Source: VAZQ01 sp963721005 (lineage in GTDB: Bacteria; Pseudomonadota; Alphaproteobacteria; Rhizobiales; Xanthobacteraceae). Taken from it: a stretch of DNA of 64,000 nt. Location: positions 1 through 64,000 of the forward strand of contig CAVRHR010000003.1 of assembly GCA_963721005.1 (NCBI GenBank), written 5' to 3'. The notes under the pieces were generated by a model. It saw only the letters and a program-made list of their open reading frames with translations, was not told where the DNA came from and did not search any database. The position numbers and the translations under genes are program-made. Below are positions 1 through 15,906 of this stretch, in pieces. Numbering within the stretch: the stretch's first letter is position 1; every line of letters begins with the position of its first letter.

Positions 1-294
1 CTTGCAGAACTGCTTGTAAGCCGTGAACAGGTCGCTGAAATTGATGCCGCGGAAGGCCGCGCTACCGCCGGCCATGCCCTGCGGATCCTCCATCGCGGTC
101 GCGATCAGGTCATCGAGGTTCAGGTCCTCGATATCGAAGGCCTTGCGCATATGCGCGCAGCCTGCCTGCAGCAGCTGCACCACCTGCACTTGATCCTGGA
201 CCCGGTCGAACTGGGTTTTGATCTGGTCCGGCGCGGTGGTCACCTGGCTCAGCGTGAGCGCGGTGGCGAAAATCTTGACGATGAGGGCGTCCAT
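1..294 (-). CDS. N-terminal part of a probable peptidoglycan transglycosylase/PBP1-like protein (partial)
   Basis: An open frame begins with ATG at 294 on the minus strand and runs off the left edge, giving 98 residues. It contains AGCAHMRKAFDIEDL and FRGINFSDLFTAYKQFC. From memory, these segments resemble the soluble N-terminal extension of PBP1-type transglycosylases annotated in Bradyrhizobium and relatives. No catalytic motif lies inside the window, so the function rests on that resemblance alone. The codon choice is GC-rich like the neighbouring genes and the frame has no stop. It lies downstream of rpoC in the same direction, 259 bases away, with a hairpin between them, so it may be a separate transcription unit. 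No good ribosome binding site is visible before the ATG. Confidence 0.5.
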   Translation of the reverse strand, partial: MDALIVKIFATALTLSQVTTAPDQIKTQFDRVQDQVQVVQLLQAGCAHMRKAFDIEDLNLDDLIATAMEDPQGMAGGSAAFRGINFSDLFTAYKQFCK

Positions 295-493
295 TGGGGG
301 CGCTGGACCGGCCGGTGAGCGTGTGGGACGAGTTCAACCTTATAAAACGGCTTTTTCTGGATTTCGGTTCCAGGGAGTCACCGTCCTAGCTCAAATAAAT
401 GTCATCCAGGTAAAGACGTCCCGCAACCTGGCGGGTCCGGTAAGCGGGCCGTCGTCCGAGCCTGCGGGATCAGGCCAAAAACGGCCGCCCGCC

Positions 494-514
494 GATCCCG
501 ACAAGCCCGGGATC
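494..514 (-). terminator. Hairpin downstream of rpoC
   Basis: GATCCCG (494-500) pairs perfectly with CGGGATC (508-514) around a 7-base loop, about 40 bases past the rpoC stop. There is no U-tract directly after it on the minus strand, so an intrinsic terminator is only a candidate. A run of five T lies further downstream on that strand (near 478-482). Confidence 0.3.
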
Positions 515-553
515 GAACGGGAGGCCCACGCAAACCGCCGGGCTGCGCCGGCG

Positions 554-4767
<4,214 letters not shown>

Positions 4768-4857
4768 CGTCTCCTAGCGGACCACATTTGAAGCGACGGC
4801 GGCGGCGGAAGCCTCGGGTCGCGGCATCCGTCGCCGGTCGCGTTCTGTGTCCTCTTG

Positions 4858-8982
<4,125 letters not shown>

Positions 8983-9357
8983 GCTTTGTCTCTCACCTCG
9001 TCGAACCGCCGGGACCGGGACGACTCTCCGGAAGGCCGCAATCCATCGCGACCATCAGGACAGGCGTCGAGCCCGCGCCGTTCATGTATGTATGATTCGG
9101 CCCGACACCGAATCCGATTAATCGCAACCGCCGCCCAGCGGTCTATGGAGCGATTCCGGGGCGACCCGAAATCACCGTTTTGTGTAGGCCGGCCCCGGAG
9201 CCACGCCCGGCGCCTTGCGGCCTTTGCACGCAATCCGACGGATGCACGCAACCACGGATCCACAACCAACGACCCGGCTTCGGGTACGGCCGGTGGGGCG
9301 GAGCCCCGCTGGCCGCGCGATCCCCCCGGGTGGCGCCTGGGCTCCCCCGGGGATTTC
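8983..9357 (-). other. rplL-rpoB spacer, no gene seen
   Basis: This GC-rich stretch separates rplL from rpoB. No frame in it looks like a conserved protein. In bacteria this spacer often holds an attenuator and an RNase III processing site that set the ratio of ribosomal protein to polymerase mRNA. I see the strong hairpin at its rplL end (9358-9384) and no clear promoter. Confidence 0.4.
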
Positions 9358-9384
9358 GCTGAAATAAGCTGTGATTATTTCAGC
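9358..9384 (-). promoter_or_regulatory. Perfect hairpin across the rplL stop codon
   Basis: GCTGAAATAA (9358-9367) and TTATTTCAGC (9375-9384) form a perfect 10-bp stem around a 7-base loop. The right arm contains the rplL stop codon (9375-9377) and the last codons. On the minus strand the hairpin is followed by GC-rich sequence rather than a U-tract. A partial attenuator or RNA-processing hairpin fits better than a full terminator. Confidence 0.5.
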
Positions 9385-9743
9385 TCGACCTTGGCACCGA
9401 CCTTCTCCAAGGTCGCCTTGATCTTCTCGGCTTCTTCCTTGTTCACGCCTTCCTTGACCGGCTTGGGCGCGCCCTCGACCAGGTCCTTGGCCTCCTTGAG
9501 GCCGAGACCGGTCAAGGCCCGCACTTCCTTAATCACCTCGATCTTCTTGTCGCCGACCGCAGCCAGCACGACCGTGAACTCGGTCTTCTCCTCGACCACG
9601 GCGGCAGCCGCAGCCGGGCCCGCCACTGCCACCGCGGCCGCAGCCGAGACGCCCCACTTCTCCTCGAGCATCTTGGCCAAGTCGGCGGCCTCCAGAACGG
9701 TCAGGCCAGAGAGATCGTCGACGATTTTCTGCAGATCAGCCAT
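9375..9743 (-). CDS. rplL: 50S ribosomal protein L7/L12
   Basis: The protein has 122 residues and is the flexible stalk protein of the large subunit that recruits translation GTPases. It begins MADLQKIVDDLSGLTVLEA with the N-terminal dimerisation helix. An alanine/valine-rich hinge (about residues 35-52) follows. The C-terminal factor-binding domain contains VGDKKIEVIKEVRALTGLG and GLKEAKDLVEGAPK. The length is normal. It lies 48 bases after rplJ, the usual order, and the L8 complex it forms with L10 is expected to feed back on the rplJ leader. Confidence 0.98.
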   Translation of the reverse strand: MADLQKIVDDLSGLTVLEAADLAKMLEEKWGVSAAAAVAVAGPAAAAAVVEEKTEFTVVLAAVGDKKIEVIKEVRALTGLGLKEAKDLVEGAPKPVKEGVNKEEAEKIKATLEKVGAKVELK

Positions 9744-9791
9744 TTCACTATCCTATCGGTTCGAACCGGTTTTTTGAGCTTGCAAAGGGCC

Positions 9792-10310
9792 TTACGCCGC
9801 TTCGCCCTTCTTGGCATACGCTTGCACCACGCGGGCGAGCTTGCCCGCCGGGGCGCTGACCACCCGGGCGATCTTGGTCGCCGGCGCCTGGACGAGGCCG
9901 ACGATCTTGGCCCGGAGCTCATCCAGCGACGGCAGCGAGGCGAGCACCTTGATGCCGTCCGGGTTGAGCGCGGTCGACCCCATGGCCCCGCCCAGGATCA
10001 CGAACTTCTCGTGGGCCTTGGCGAAGTCGTTGGCGACCTTGGGCGCAGCCACCGGATCACGCGAATAGGCGATCACGGTCGGCCCCTTCAGCAGGGGCAC
10101 GATCACGGCTGCGCCGGTACCTGCAAGCGCAATCTTGGCGAGGCGGTTTTTCGCGACCCTGACCGACGCTCCCGCCAGCTTCATCTGCCTGCGCAGGTTC
10201 TGCATCTGGGCGACGGTGAGGCCCGAATAGTGAGCAACGACCACGACATTGGTGTCCTTGAAGACACCATTGAGTTCCGCGACCAGCTCCTTCTTAGCCG
10301 CTCGTTCCAC
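9792..10310 (-). CDS. rplJ: 50S ribosomal protein L10
   Basis: L10 anchors the L7/L12 dimers to 23S rRNA. I place the start at a GTG (10308-10310), giving a 172-residue protein beginning (V)ERAAKKELVAELNGVF, the usual start of the rhizobial protein. A GGAAAGAG stretch sits at a good distance upstream. A longer frame reaches an ATG at 10358, but the extra 16 residues do not resemble the family. Conserved features include the VVVVAHYSGLTVAQMQNLRR segment and the C-terminal alpha region LARVVQAYAKKGEAA that binds L7/L12. It is the first gene of the rplJL pair, and its 540-base leader is the likely site of L10 autoregulation. Confidence 0.96.
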   Translation of the reverse strand: MERAAKKELVAELNGVFKDTNVVVVAHYSGLTVAQMQNLRRQMKLAGASVRVAKNRLAKIALAGTGAAVIVPLLKGPTVIAYSRDPVAAPKVANDFAKAHEKFVILGGAMGSTALNPDGIKVLASLPSLDELRAKIVGLVQAPATKIARVVSAPAGKLARVVQAYAKKGEAA

Positions 10311-10850
10311 TGCAAGCTCTTTCCGGTTTGGCGGTCCGAGCCCATGCTCTGGCACCACCGGTTGCGACCAGCCGCCCTGCCCTCGCGGACCCGGACGGCG
10401 CTCATTTCCTGCCCCTCCGGCGCGGCCGAAGCCACACGGAGTTCCAAGGTTCGAACCGGTCGCGGCACGCCAAACCGACGGCCCTTTACGGTCTCGACCC
10501 GTCTATGCAGGACATTAAGCCGAACCCGAAGCGGGCCCGGCACCTGCAGTCTCGGACAGGACCGCCGATCCCACTCGGAAGCGGCGGCGCGCCTTCAATT
10601 CACGCGACAAACCTTTCTGGCTCTTAGAATAATCCCGCAGGACGTGCTCTAAGAGGTCAGGGCTCACCACATTTTGAAGGACGCATGAAAGCGCGCCGAC
10701 GGACTGGGCCGGCACGCCCACAGGGGACTATTTAGTGGATCAAGCCAGCCTTGCCAAGCCCTTATTGCAGCGCCCGCGGGGGAAATCCCCCACGGTTCGG
10801 CACCTTGCCCAAGCGCCGATCGCCGCATCCGCAACCGGGCCTTGCTCTTC
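10311..10850 (-). promoter_or_regulatory. rplJ leader region (probable L10 autoregulatory leader)
   Basis: There is a 540-base gap between rplA and rplJ with no credible gene. In many bacteria the rplJ leader folds into the binding site for the L10-L7/L12 complex. Position and size fit, but I did not fold it in detail. One hairpin is obvious near its rplA end (10774-10795). The region may also contain a promoter for rplJL-rpoBC. Confidence 0.4.
10774..10795 (-). promoter_or_regulatory. GC hairpin downstream of rplA
   Basis: GGGGG (10778-10782) pairs with CCCCC (10787-10791) around AAAT. The stem continues after one mismatch with three further pairs. It begins about 55 bases past the rplA stop. 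No U-tract follows on the minus strand, so it is more likely an mRNA stability or processing element than a full terminator. Confidence 0.35.
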
Positions 10851-11558
10851 TCAACCTTGGCTTGCGGTAAACAGGGACGACGGCTCGACCTTCACGCCGG
10901 GGCCCATGGTCGAGGACACCGCCACCCGGTTGATGTAGGTGCCCTTGGCGCCGGAAGGCTTCGATTTTTGCACCGCATCGGCAAAAGCCTTGATGTTTTG
11001 CACGAGCTTGTCGGCCGAGAACGAGGCCTTGCCGATTCCGGCCTGCACGATGCCGGCCTTCTCTACCCTGAACTCGACCGAGCCGCCCTTGGCGCCCCGC
11101 ACCGCGCTCGCGACATCCATGGTGACGGTGCCGACCTTCGGATTGGGCATCATGCCGCGAGGGCCCAGCACCTTGCCGAGACGGCCGACCAGCGGCATGA
11201 GGTCGGGAGTGGCGATGCAGCGGTCGAAGTCGATGGTGCCGCCTTGCACCTTCTCGACCAGATCCTCCGCCCCGACCACATCCGCGCCCGCAGCCCTCGC
11301 TTCGTCGGCCTTGGGACCGCGCGCAAACACCCCGACCCGCACCGAGCGGCCGGAGCCGTTCGGCAGGGTGACGACGCCGCGCACCATCTGATCGGAGTGG
11401 CGTGGATCGACGCCCAGATTCATCGCCACCTCGATGGTCTCGTCGAATTTGGCGTTGGCGCGCTCCTTGACCATCTTGATCGCCTCGTCGATCGAATAAA
11501 GCTTCATGCGATCGACGCCCTCGCGGGTCTTCTGCGTCCTTTTTCCGTGCTGGGTCAT
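10851..11558 (-). CDS. rplA: 50S ribosomal protein L1
   Basis: The protein has 235 residues. L1 forms the mobile stalk at the E site and represses its own rplK-rplA mRNA. The sequence starts MTQHGKRTQKTREGVDRMK. It contains the L1 signature around VGRLGKVLGPRGMMPNPK, with full length at both ends. It follows rplK by 5 bases and is clearly co-translated with it. The last residues (MGPGVKVEPSSLF) are typical of the family. Confidence 0.98.
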   Translation of the reverse strand: MTQHGKRTQKTREGVDRMKLYSIDEAIKMVKERANAKFDETIEVAMNLGVDPRHSDQMVRGVVTLPNGSGRSVRVGVFARGPKADEARAAGADVVGAEDLVEKVQGGTIDFDRCIATPDLMPLVGRLGKVLGPRGMMPNPKVGTVTMDVASAVRGAKGGSVEFRVEKAGIVQAGIGKASFSADKLVQNIKAFADAVQKSKPSGAKGTYINRVAVSSTMGPGVKVEPSSLFTASQG

Positions 11559-11563
11559 GGGCT

Positions 11564-11992
11564 TTACTCCTTGACCTCGATGCCCATCGAACGGGCGGAA
11601 CCTTCGATCATGCGCATGGCGGCCTCGATCGTGTCGCAGTTCAAATCCTTCATCTTCTTTTCCGCGATCTCCTGGACCTGCGACTTGGTCACCGCCCCGA
11701 CCTTTTCCCGGCCGGGCGTCTTCGACCCGCTCTCGAGCTTGGCCGCCTTCTTGATGAAATAAGACACCGGCGGGGTCTTCATCTCGAACGTGAAGGAGCG
11801 GTCCTGATACGCTGTGATCACCACGGGAATCGGCATGCCCTTTTCCAGATTCTGGGTCTGGGCATTGAACGCCTTGCAGAATTCCATGATGTTGAGGCCG
11901 CGCTGGCCGAGCGCGGGACCGATCGGGGGCGACGGATTGGCCGACCCCGCCGGCACTTGCAGCTTGAGATAGCCAGTGACTTTCTTCGCCAT
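11564..11992 (-). CDS. rplK: 50S ribosomal protein L11
   Basis: The protein has 142 residues. L11 binds the GTPase-associated centre of 23S rRNA and is needed for the stringent response through RelA. The proline-rich N-terminal segment VPAGSANPSPPIGPALGQRG and the C-terminal signature near KSQVQEIAEKKMKDLNC are intact. The start ATG at 11992 follows a good purine-rich stretch. It is the first gene of the rplKA pair, 167 bases downstream of the KOW gene. Confidence 0.98.
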   Translation of the reverse strand: MAKKVTGYLKLQVPAGSANPSPPIGPALGQRGLNIMEFCKAFNAQTQNLEKGMPIPVVITAYQDRSFTFEMKTPPVSYFIKKAAKLESGSKTPGREKVGAVTKSQVQEIAEKKMKDLNCDTIEAAMRMIEGSARSMGIEVKE

Positions 11993-12127
11993 TTAGCTTT
12001 CTCCTGTTGGCCGGCGGGATTGCGCCCAGCCGGCCGGGTTCAGGGTTCGTGGTGCGGTTCTAGGCGGTTGGCTGCCGCCGTCACCTTCCACGTCGGTTTG
12101 GGAAGCGGCTGACCGCCTCCCCGCTCC

Positions 12128-12154
12128 GTCATGCCGGATCAAGCCGGCAATGAC
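12128..12154. repeat. Short palindromic intergenic repeat
   Basis: GTCATGCCGG (12128-12137) pairs with CCGGCAATGAC (12144-12154) with one bulged A and a 6-base loop. From memory, this resembles the short palindromic repeats built on GTCATGCCGG...CCGGCATGAC that are scattered between genes in Rhizobiales. It sits between the KOW gene and rplK, where it could act as a hairpin in the mRNA, and it lies only 6 bases past the end of the duplicated KOW segment. Confidence 0.5.
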
Positions 12155-12159
12155 AACTC

Positions 12160-12342
12160 CTACAGCTTCTCCACCTGGCCGAACTCGAGCTCGACCGGGG
12201 TGGCGCGGCCGAAGATCGAGACCGCGACCTTGAGCCGCGAGCCATCGTCATCCACCTCCTGGACCGTGCCGCGGAAGGAGGCAAACGGGCCATTGGAGAC
12301 CCGCACCAGCTCGCCCACCTCGAAATCGATCTCGGGGTTCAT
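12160..12342 (-). CDS. Free-standing KOW-domain protein, tandem copy of the NusG C-terminus
   Basis: This 60-residue frame starts with an ATG that overlaps the nusG stop in the form ATGA, so it would be translationally coupled to nusG. It carries only the C-terminal KOW region. The last 24 residues are identical to the NusG end, while the first half differs at several places (SNGPFASFRGTVQEVDDD here against SDGPFASFNGTVEEVDDG in NusG). The reading frame is open and the changes are conservative, which argues for selection rather than decay. The NusG KOW domain binds ribosomal protein S10 (NusE) and Rho. A free KOW domain could compete for these partners, but that is inference. No own ribosome binding site is needed if coupling works. 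Confidence 0.7.
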   Translation of the reverse strand: MNPEIDFEVGELVRVSNGPFASFRGTVQEVDDDGSRLKVAVSIFGRATPVELEFGQVEKL

Positions 12343-12869
12343 AGCTTCTCCACCTGGCCGAACTCGAGCTCGACCGGGGTGGCGCGGCCGAAGATCGAGA
12401 CCGCGACCTTGAGCCGCGAGCGGCCGTCGTCCACCTCCTCGACCGTACCGTTGAAGGAGGCGAACGGGCCGTCCGACACCCGCACCTGCTCGCCGACCTC
12501 GAAGGAGATCGAGGGCTTGGGCCGCTCGATGCCCTCCTGCACCTGGTGCAGGATCCGCGCGGCTTCCGCGTCCGAGATCGGCATCGGCTTGTTGTCGGCC
12601 CCCAGGAAGCCGGTGACCTTGGGGGTGTTCTTGATCAGATGATAGGCCTCGTCGGTGAGGTCCATCTTCACCAGGACGTAGCCCGGGAAGAACTTGCGCT
12701 CGGCGTCGACCTTCTGGCCGCGGCGCACCTCGACCACCTTCTCGGTCGGCACCATGATCTCTTCGAACAGGTGGTCCAGGTGCCGTTGCTTCGACTGCTC
12801 CCGAATCGATTCGGCCACCTTCCGTTCGAAATTGGAGTAGGCCTGCACGATATACCAGCGATTGGTCAT
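12339..12869 (-). CDS. nusG: Transcription termination/antitermination protein NusG
   Basis: The protein has 176 residues, the normal size for Alphaproteobacteria. It binds RNA polymerase through its N-terminal NGN domain (MTNRWYIVQAYSNFERKV, about residues 1-110) and contacts S10 or Rho through its C-terminal KOW domain (about residues 122-176). The conserved FFPGYVLVKMDL segment is present. I place the start at 12869. A longer frame to 13028 is only read-through from the secE region. The stop overlaps the start of the KOW-only gene by four bases. It follows secE by 23 bases. Confidence 0.97.
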   Translation of the reverse strand: MTNRWYIVQAYSNFERKVAESIREQSKQRHLDHLFEEIMVPTEKVVEVRRGQKVDAERKFFPGYVLVKMDLTDEAYHLIKNTPKVTGFLGADNKPMPISDAEAARILHQVQEGIERPKPSISFEVGEQVRVSDGPFASFNGTVEEVDDGRSRLKVAVSIFGRATPVELEFGQVEKL

Positions 12870-12892
12870 GGCCGCGAAATCCGTTCCGTCTC

Positions 12893-13090
12893 TCAGCTGC
12901 CGATACCGAGAAGGAAAGTGACGACAAGACGCATGATCTGATCCGCGATGAGGAAGAACACCGAAGTGATGGCGACCATGACGAAGACCATGGCGGTGGT
13001 AATGGCAGTCTCGCGCCGCGTCGGCCAAGTGACCTTCTGGGCTTCCGCGCGCACCTCTTGCATGAACTTGAACGGGTTGATTTTCGCCAT
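12893..13090 (-). CDS. secE: Preprotein translocase subunit SecE
   Basis: The protein has 65 residues with a single transmembrane helix, the short form of SecE found in Alphaproteobacteria. The amphipathic segment FMQEVRAEAQKVTWPTRRET is the family hallmark and precedes the helix TTAMVFVMVAITSVFFLIAD. SecE clamps SecY in the inner membrane. It is the first protein gene of the operon, 81 bases after tRNA-Trp. Confidence 0.96.
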   Translation of the reverse strand: MAKINPFKFMQEVRAEAQKVTWPTRRETAITTAMVFVMVAITSVFFLIADQIMRLVVTFLLGIGS

Positions 13091-13097
13091 GATTCCT

Positions 13098-13142
13098 GCC
13101 GCTGCCTTGAGCGGCGTGGGCCGCGGCCTCTATATATTATGT
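13098..13142 (-). promoter_or_regulatory. Candidate leader of the secE-nusG operon
   Basis: Between tRNA-Trp and secE there is an AT-rich patch (TATATATTATG on the plus strand, 13130-13140) that could hold a -10 element for minus-strand transcription. It is followed by a six-pair hairpin, GCCGCT (13098-13103) with AGCGGC (13110-13115), just before the secE ribosome binding site. I found no convincing -35 element. Confidence 0.25.
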
Positions 13143-13171
13143 TTCCGGACCAATGCAGCCCGCCTCAAGTC

Positions 13172-13247
13172 TGGCAGGAGTGGAGGGACTCGAACCCCCA
13201 ACCCCCGGTTTTGGAGACCGGTGCTCTACCAATTGAGCTACACTCCT
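13172..13247 (-). tRNA. trnW: tRNA-Trp (anticodon CCA)
   Basis: The 76-base gene folds as a normal cloverleaf. The acceptor arms AGGAGTG and CACTCCT pair fully, the D arm contains GCTCAATTGGTAGAGC, and the anticodon stem CCGGT/ACCGG encloses a loop with CCA. The T arm contains GGTTCGAGTCC. The 3' CCA is encoded (13172-13174). Its place just before secE is the standard arrangement. Confidence 0.97.
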
Positions 13248-13444
13248 CCGGAAGTGATTGCGGCGGCTCCCAGGATCAAACCCTCGGGTCCGCCGCAGGC
13301 TTGTAAATGCATGATCGACGCTCGCAATGCAAGCCCGCCGGAGCGAAACCTCGATCAAGCCGGTCGGGCCGGTGCCCGCGGCCGTGCCCCGGCCCGGCGG
13401 AAACCGCTGCGGCACCGGGGGCGGTCGGCGCGACCGGAGCGGCC

Positions 13445-14467
13445 TCAACGGCTTCCCATCATCTCGCGCGCGCCCGCGATGACGTCGGTGGACAGCGCAA
13501 AGGCCCGCGCGAGAGCGCCCGCCATGTCCTCGCCACGCACCGGATCGACATGGAGATTCTTCTTGTCGACGTCCGCCCGGAAGGCCTCGTCCACCATGGT
13601 GGCGTCGAAAGCTTGCCGCAGCTCTTCGACCCGGGCGGCCGGCACCCCCGGCGGCAGCATCACCGGCCGGTCCAGGTTCTGAGCCACCATCAGGAGCTCG
13701 AGCTGCTGGCGGGTGGGCTCGTCCTTGACGAACTCCATGATGGTCGGGGTGTCAGGGAACTCGGCGCTGCGCTTCTCGGCGATCAGGATCGGCACCGAGA
13801 TCTTGTGCTCGCTCAGCCATTGCGGGCGGGTCGACTTAATCACCGTGATCTGCCCGCCGCAGCGGCCGTCGATCTCGCCCCGCTCCATGGCCAGGTAAAC
13901 ATCGGTGCCGTCCTTGTAGCCGGCAATCACCCTGAGCTTGGTCCCGAACAGCCGATTGAGGATGGCCGGATAGGTGTCCATCTGCGACCCCGCGCCCGAG
14001 CTGCCGACGGTAAATTCATGCGCCAGCATGTCGGCCCAGGTCTTGATCCGCGAGGTGTGCCAGGCGATGCACATACCGTCGGTCCGATCCAGGCTGCCCA
14101 GCCAGTTGAACCGGAGGGTGTCGAAGCGCACTCCCTTGTTGCCCCACAACGGCGTGAGCGGAACGCTCGAATGGACGATGCCGAAGGTGGTGCCGTCCTG
14201 CGGCGCCTGCGCATAAAGATAGTTGGCGGCGAGCAGGCCGCCGGCGCCCGGCATGCTCTGGACGATGAAATTGGGCCGGCCCGCGATATGGGCCCCCATG
14301 TGATCCGCCAGCAAGCGGGCGTATTCGGCATAGCCGCCGGCGACCCCGGTGCTGATGACGATGCGGATGGTCTTGCCGCGATAGAACGCGGTGTCCTGCG
14401 CCGACCCGACCGACGGCCCGGCTGCGGCCAATAGCAGCGCCATGATCGCGGATTTGCCGAATTGCAT
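13445..14467 (-). CDS. Tripartite tricarboxylate transporter (Bug-type) periplasmic binding protein
   Basis: The protein has 340 residues with a signal peptide (MQFGKSAIMALLLAAAGPS, cleavage near SAQ) and the Bug/TctC fold. It contains YRGKTIRIVISTGVAGGYAE near the N-terminus, where the ligand carboxylate loop lies, SMPGAGGLLAANYLYAQAP, and a C-terminal LPPGVPAARVEELRQAF segment. These proteins bind small carboxylates or related ligands in the periplasm. Start 14467 is chosen because GGAGGGAAG lies just upstream and a signal peptide follows. A longer frame to 14545 lacks both. No tctA or tctB membrane genes are nearby, so it is an orphan receptor, as is common for this family. Confidence 0.9.
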   Translation of the reverse strand: MQFGKSAIMALLLAAAGPSVGSAQDTAFYRGKTIRIVISTGVAGGYAEYARLLADHMGAHIAGRPNFIVQSMPGAGGLLAANYLYAQAPQDGTTFGIVHSSVPLTPLWGNKGVRFDTLRFNWLGSLDRTDGMCIAWHTSRIKTWADMLAHEFTVGSSGAGSQMDTYPAILNRLFGTKLRVIAGYKDGTDVYLAMERGEIDGRCGGQITVIKSTRPQWLSEHKISVPILIAEKRSAEFPDTPTIMEFVKDEPTRQQLELLMVAQNLDRPVMLPPGVPAARVEELRQAFDATMVDEAFRADVDKKNLHVDPVRGEDMAGALARAFALSTDVIAGAREMMGSR

Positions 14468-14513
14468 GACTTCCCTCCAGCCGGCCTTGCTCAAGGTCGC
14501 GCGGCGCGTTCGC

Positions 14514-15086
14514 TCAGGTAGGCGCCCGCAGCCAGGCGATGACATCCGCGGCGCTGCGGTCCGGCGGAAACACCGGATAGAACACCTTGGTGATGACGCC
14601 GTCGTCGACCACCAGGGAAAGGCGCTTCAGCAGCGTCATTCCGTCCACCTGGAAGGTCGGCAGATCGAGCGCCCGCTGAAGCTCGAGCCGCGCATCGGAC
14701 AACAGAGCGAACGGCAGGTGCAGACGTTGCGCGACCTCGCGCTGGTAGTCGCCGTCCTGGGTCGAGAGGCCATAAAGGTGCTTGACGCCGAGGCTTGCGA
14801 GTTCGGCGAAATGATCGCGGAAGCCGCAACTCTGCGGCGTGCAGCCGCGCGCGCCCGGGATCGCGTCCCAACCCGTCGGCAGGGCCTGGCCGGGGCGGCC
14901 GGTCCGGGGATAGGCGTAGACGATCGACCGGCCGCGGGCCGGCGCGAGGTTGACCGACGCGCCATCGGTGGCCGGCAGCGCCAAATCGGGCCATGACGTA
15001 CCCACCAGATGGCGCGCGCCACCGTCGTCGACCGGCGCCGGCAGGTCGGCCGGCAGCTCGAAAAGATTTTTCGGGTCCGCGCTCAT
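14514..15086 (-). CDS. Peroxiredoxin (AhpC/TSA family, PrxQ/BCP-like)
   Basis: The protein has 190 residues and a thioredoxin fold. The motif GARGCTPQSCGFRDHF corresponds to the peroxidatic-cysteine loop of PrxQ/BCP proteins, with a second Cys five residues on that is usual for that subgroup. LVGTSWPDLALPATDG at the N-terminus is the family's first strand region. It would reduce hydrogen peroxide or organic peroxides in the cytoplasm, as no signal peptide is seen. Start 15086 has GAGAGG upstream. The gene lies between the binding protein and a DUF6481 gene on the same strand, and 46 bases separate it from the former. Confidence 0.85.
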   Translation of the reverse strand: MSADPKNLFELPADLPAPVDDGGARHLVGTSWPDLALPATDGASVNLAPARGRSIVYAYPRTGRPGQALPTGWDAIPGARGCTPQSCGFRDHFAELASLGVKHLYGLSTQDGDYQREVAQRLHLPFALLSDARLELQRALDLPTFQVDGMTLLKRLSLVVDDGVITKVFYPVFPPDRSAADVIAWLRAPT

Positions 15087-15146
15087 GACGCCTCTCGCGG
15101 TCGGCACTCGCCTCGGTGCAGACAAAGCGGCCGGAAATCCGCCCGA

Positions 15147-15524
15147 CTATCTCTTTCGCGCCTTGCGGGCGGCGTAGCGGGCATCCCGGGCAGCCTTGCG
15201 CTCGGTCTCCTCGGCATGCTCCCGGTCCGCCTTCTCGGCCGCCTCGCGTATCGCCCGTGCGGCGGCTTCGCGCTCGGCCGTCGCGGCGGCCTCCTTGGCG
15301 CGTGCCGCCTCTTGGATGGCCTCGCGGTCGCGGGCCGCCTTGGCGGCTTGGCGCTCGGCCGCGCGGGCCTCGCGCGCGAGACTGGCGGCCTGCCGGGCTG
15401 CCTGCCGCTCGGCGGCGGCCGGATCGTTGGCCGGGGATTTGGCGCGAAACCTCTCCAGTGCCGCCTTCCTCGCGTCCGTGGCCGCGCTCTTGCGCTCGAG
15501 GTAACCCGGATCCTTGAACCCCAT
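15147..15524 (-). CDS. DUF6481 family protein
   Basis: The protein has 125 residues, is very rich in Ala, Arg, Lys and Glu, and is predicted to be a long charged helix or coiled coil. It begins MGFKDPGYLERKSAATDARK and ends ARYAARKARKR. Both ends match, from memory, the small rhizobial family named DUF6481, whose function is not known. The highly charged basic end suggests possible nucleic-acid binding, but nothing in the sequence proves it. It is not overlapped by other genes and has normal codon use. Confidence 0.8.
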   Translation of the reverse strand: MGFKDPGYLERKSAATDARKAALERFRAKSPANDPAAAERQAARQAASLAREARAAERQAAKAARDREAIQEAARAKEAAATAEREAAARAIREAAEKADREHAEETERKAARDARYAARKARKR

Positions 15525-15906
15525 CTACTTCCGACCTTTTGTTCCTGCGATCGTCGCGAGCGATCTCGTGTCCAGACTGCGGCCGACTCGCGAAGAGGGC
15601 ACGGAATTGATTTGCGCGAGCGCCGGTCCACGATGACGGCAGGAACGATTTTCGCGCCACGGCGATCATAGACCGGTCGACGGTCCGGCAAAAGTCGATT
15701 TTTCAGCATGGTCGTGCGGCGGAGCCGACATGGATCGGAGGGCGCGTTCGCCGAGGCTATACGGATGTGTCCCGGAACCACTGCCGCGCAACCGCTGAGC
15801 TTGGAACCGGCAAGGCCATGAAAGCGGCGCGGGTCGGCTCCGGCCGCGCCCAGGTTGCCTTCACCAAACCGTCGGATTACGTTGCGACTGGTATAAATCA
15901 AACCGA
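15525..15906. other. Divergent intergenic region, no gene seen
   Basis: This 382-base gap lies between the DUF6481 gene (leftward) and the UGSC-type gene (rightward), so it must hold promoters for both. A half operator-like TATAAATCAAAC lies at 15892-15903, but its left half is absent. I see no other feature. Confidence 0.5.

Noticed and set aside
10328..10627. Plus-strand frames in the rplA-rplJ gap
   Set aside because: They have no conserved features; the gap is better explained as the rplJ leader.
15892..15903. FNR/FixK site before the UGSC gene
   Set aside because: Only the right half (ATCAA) is present; the left half does not match.
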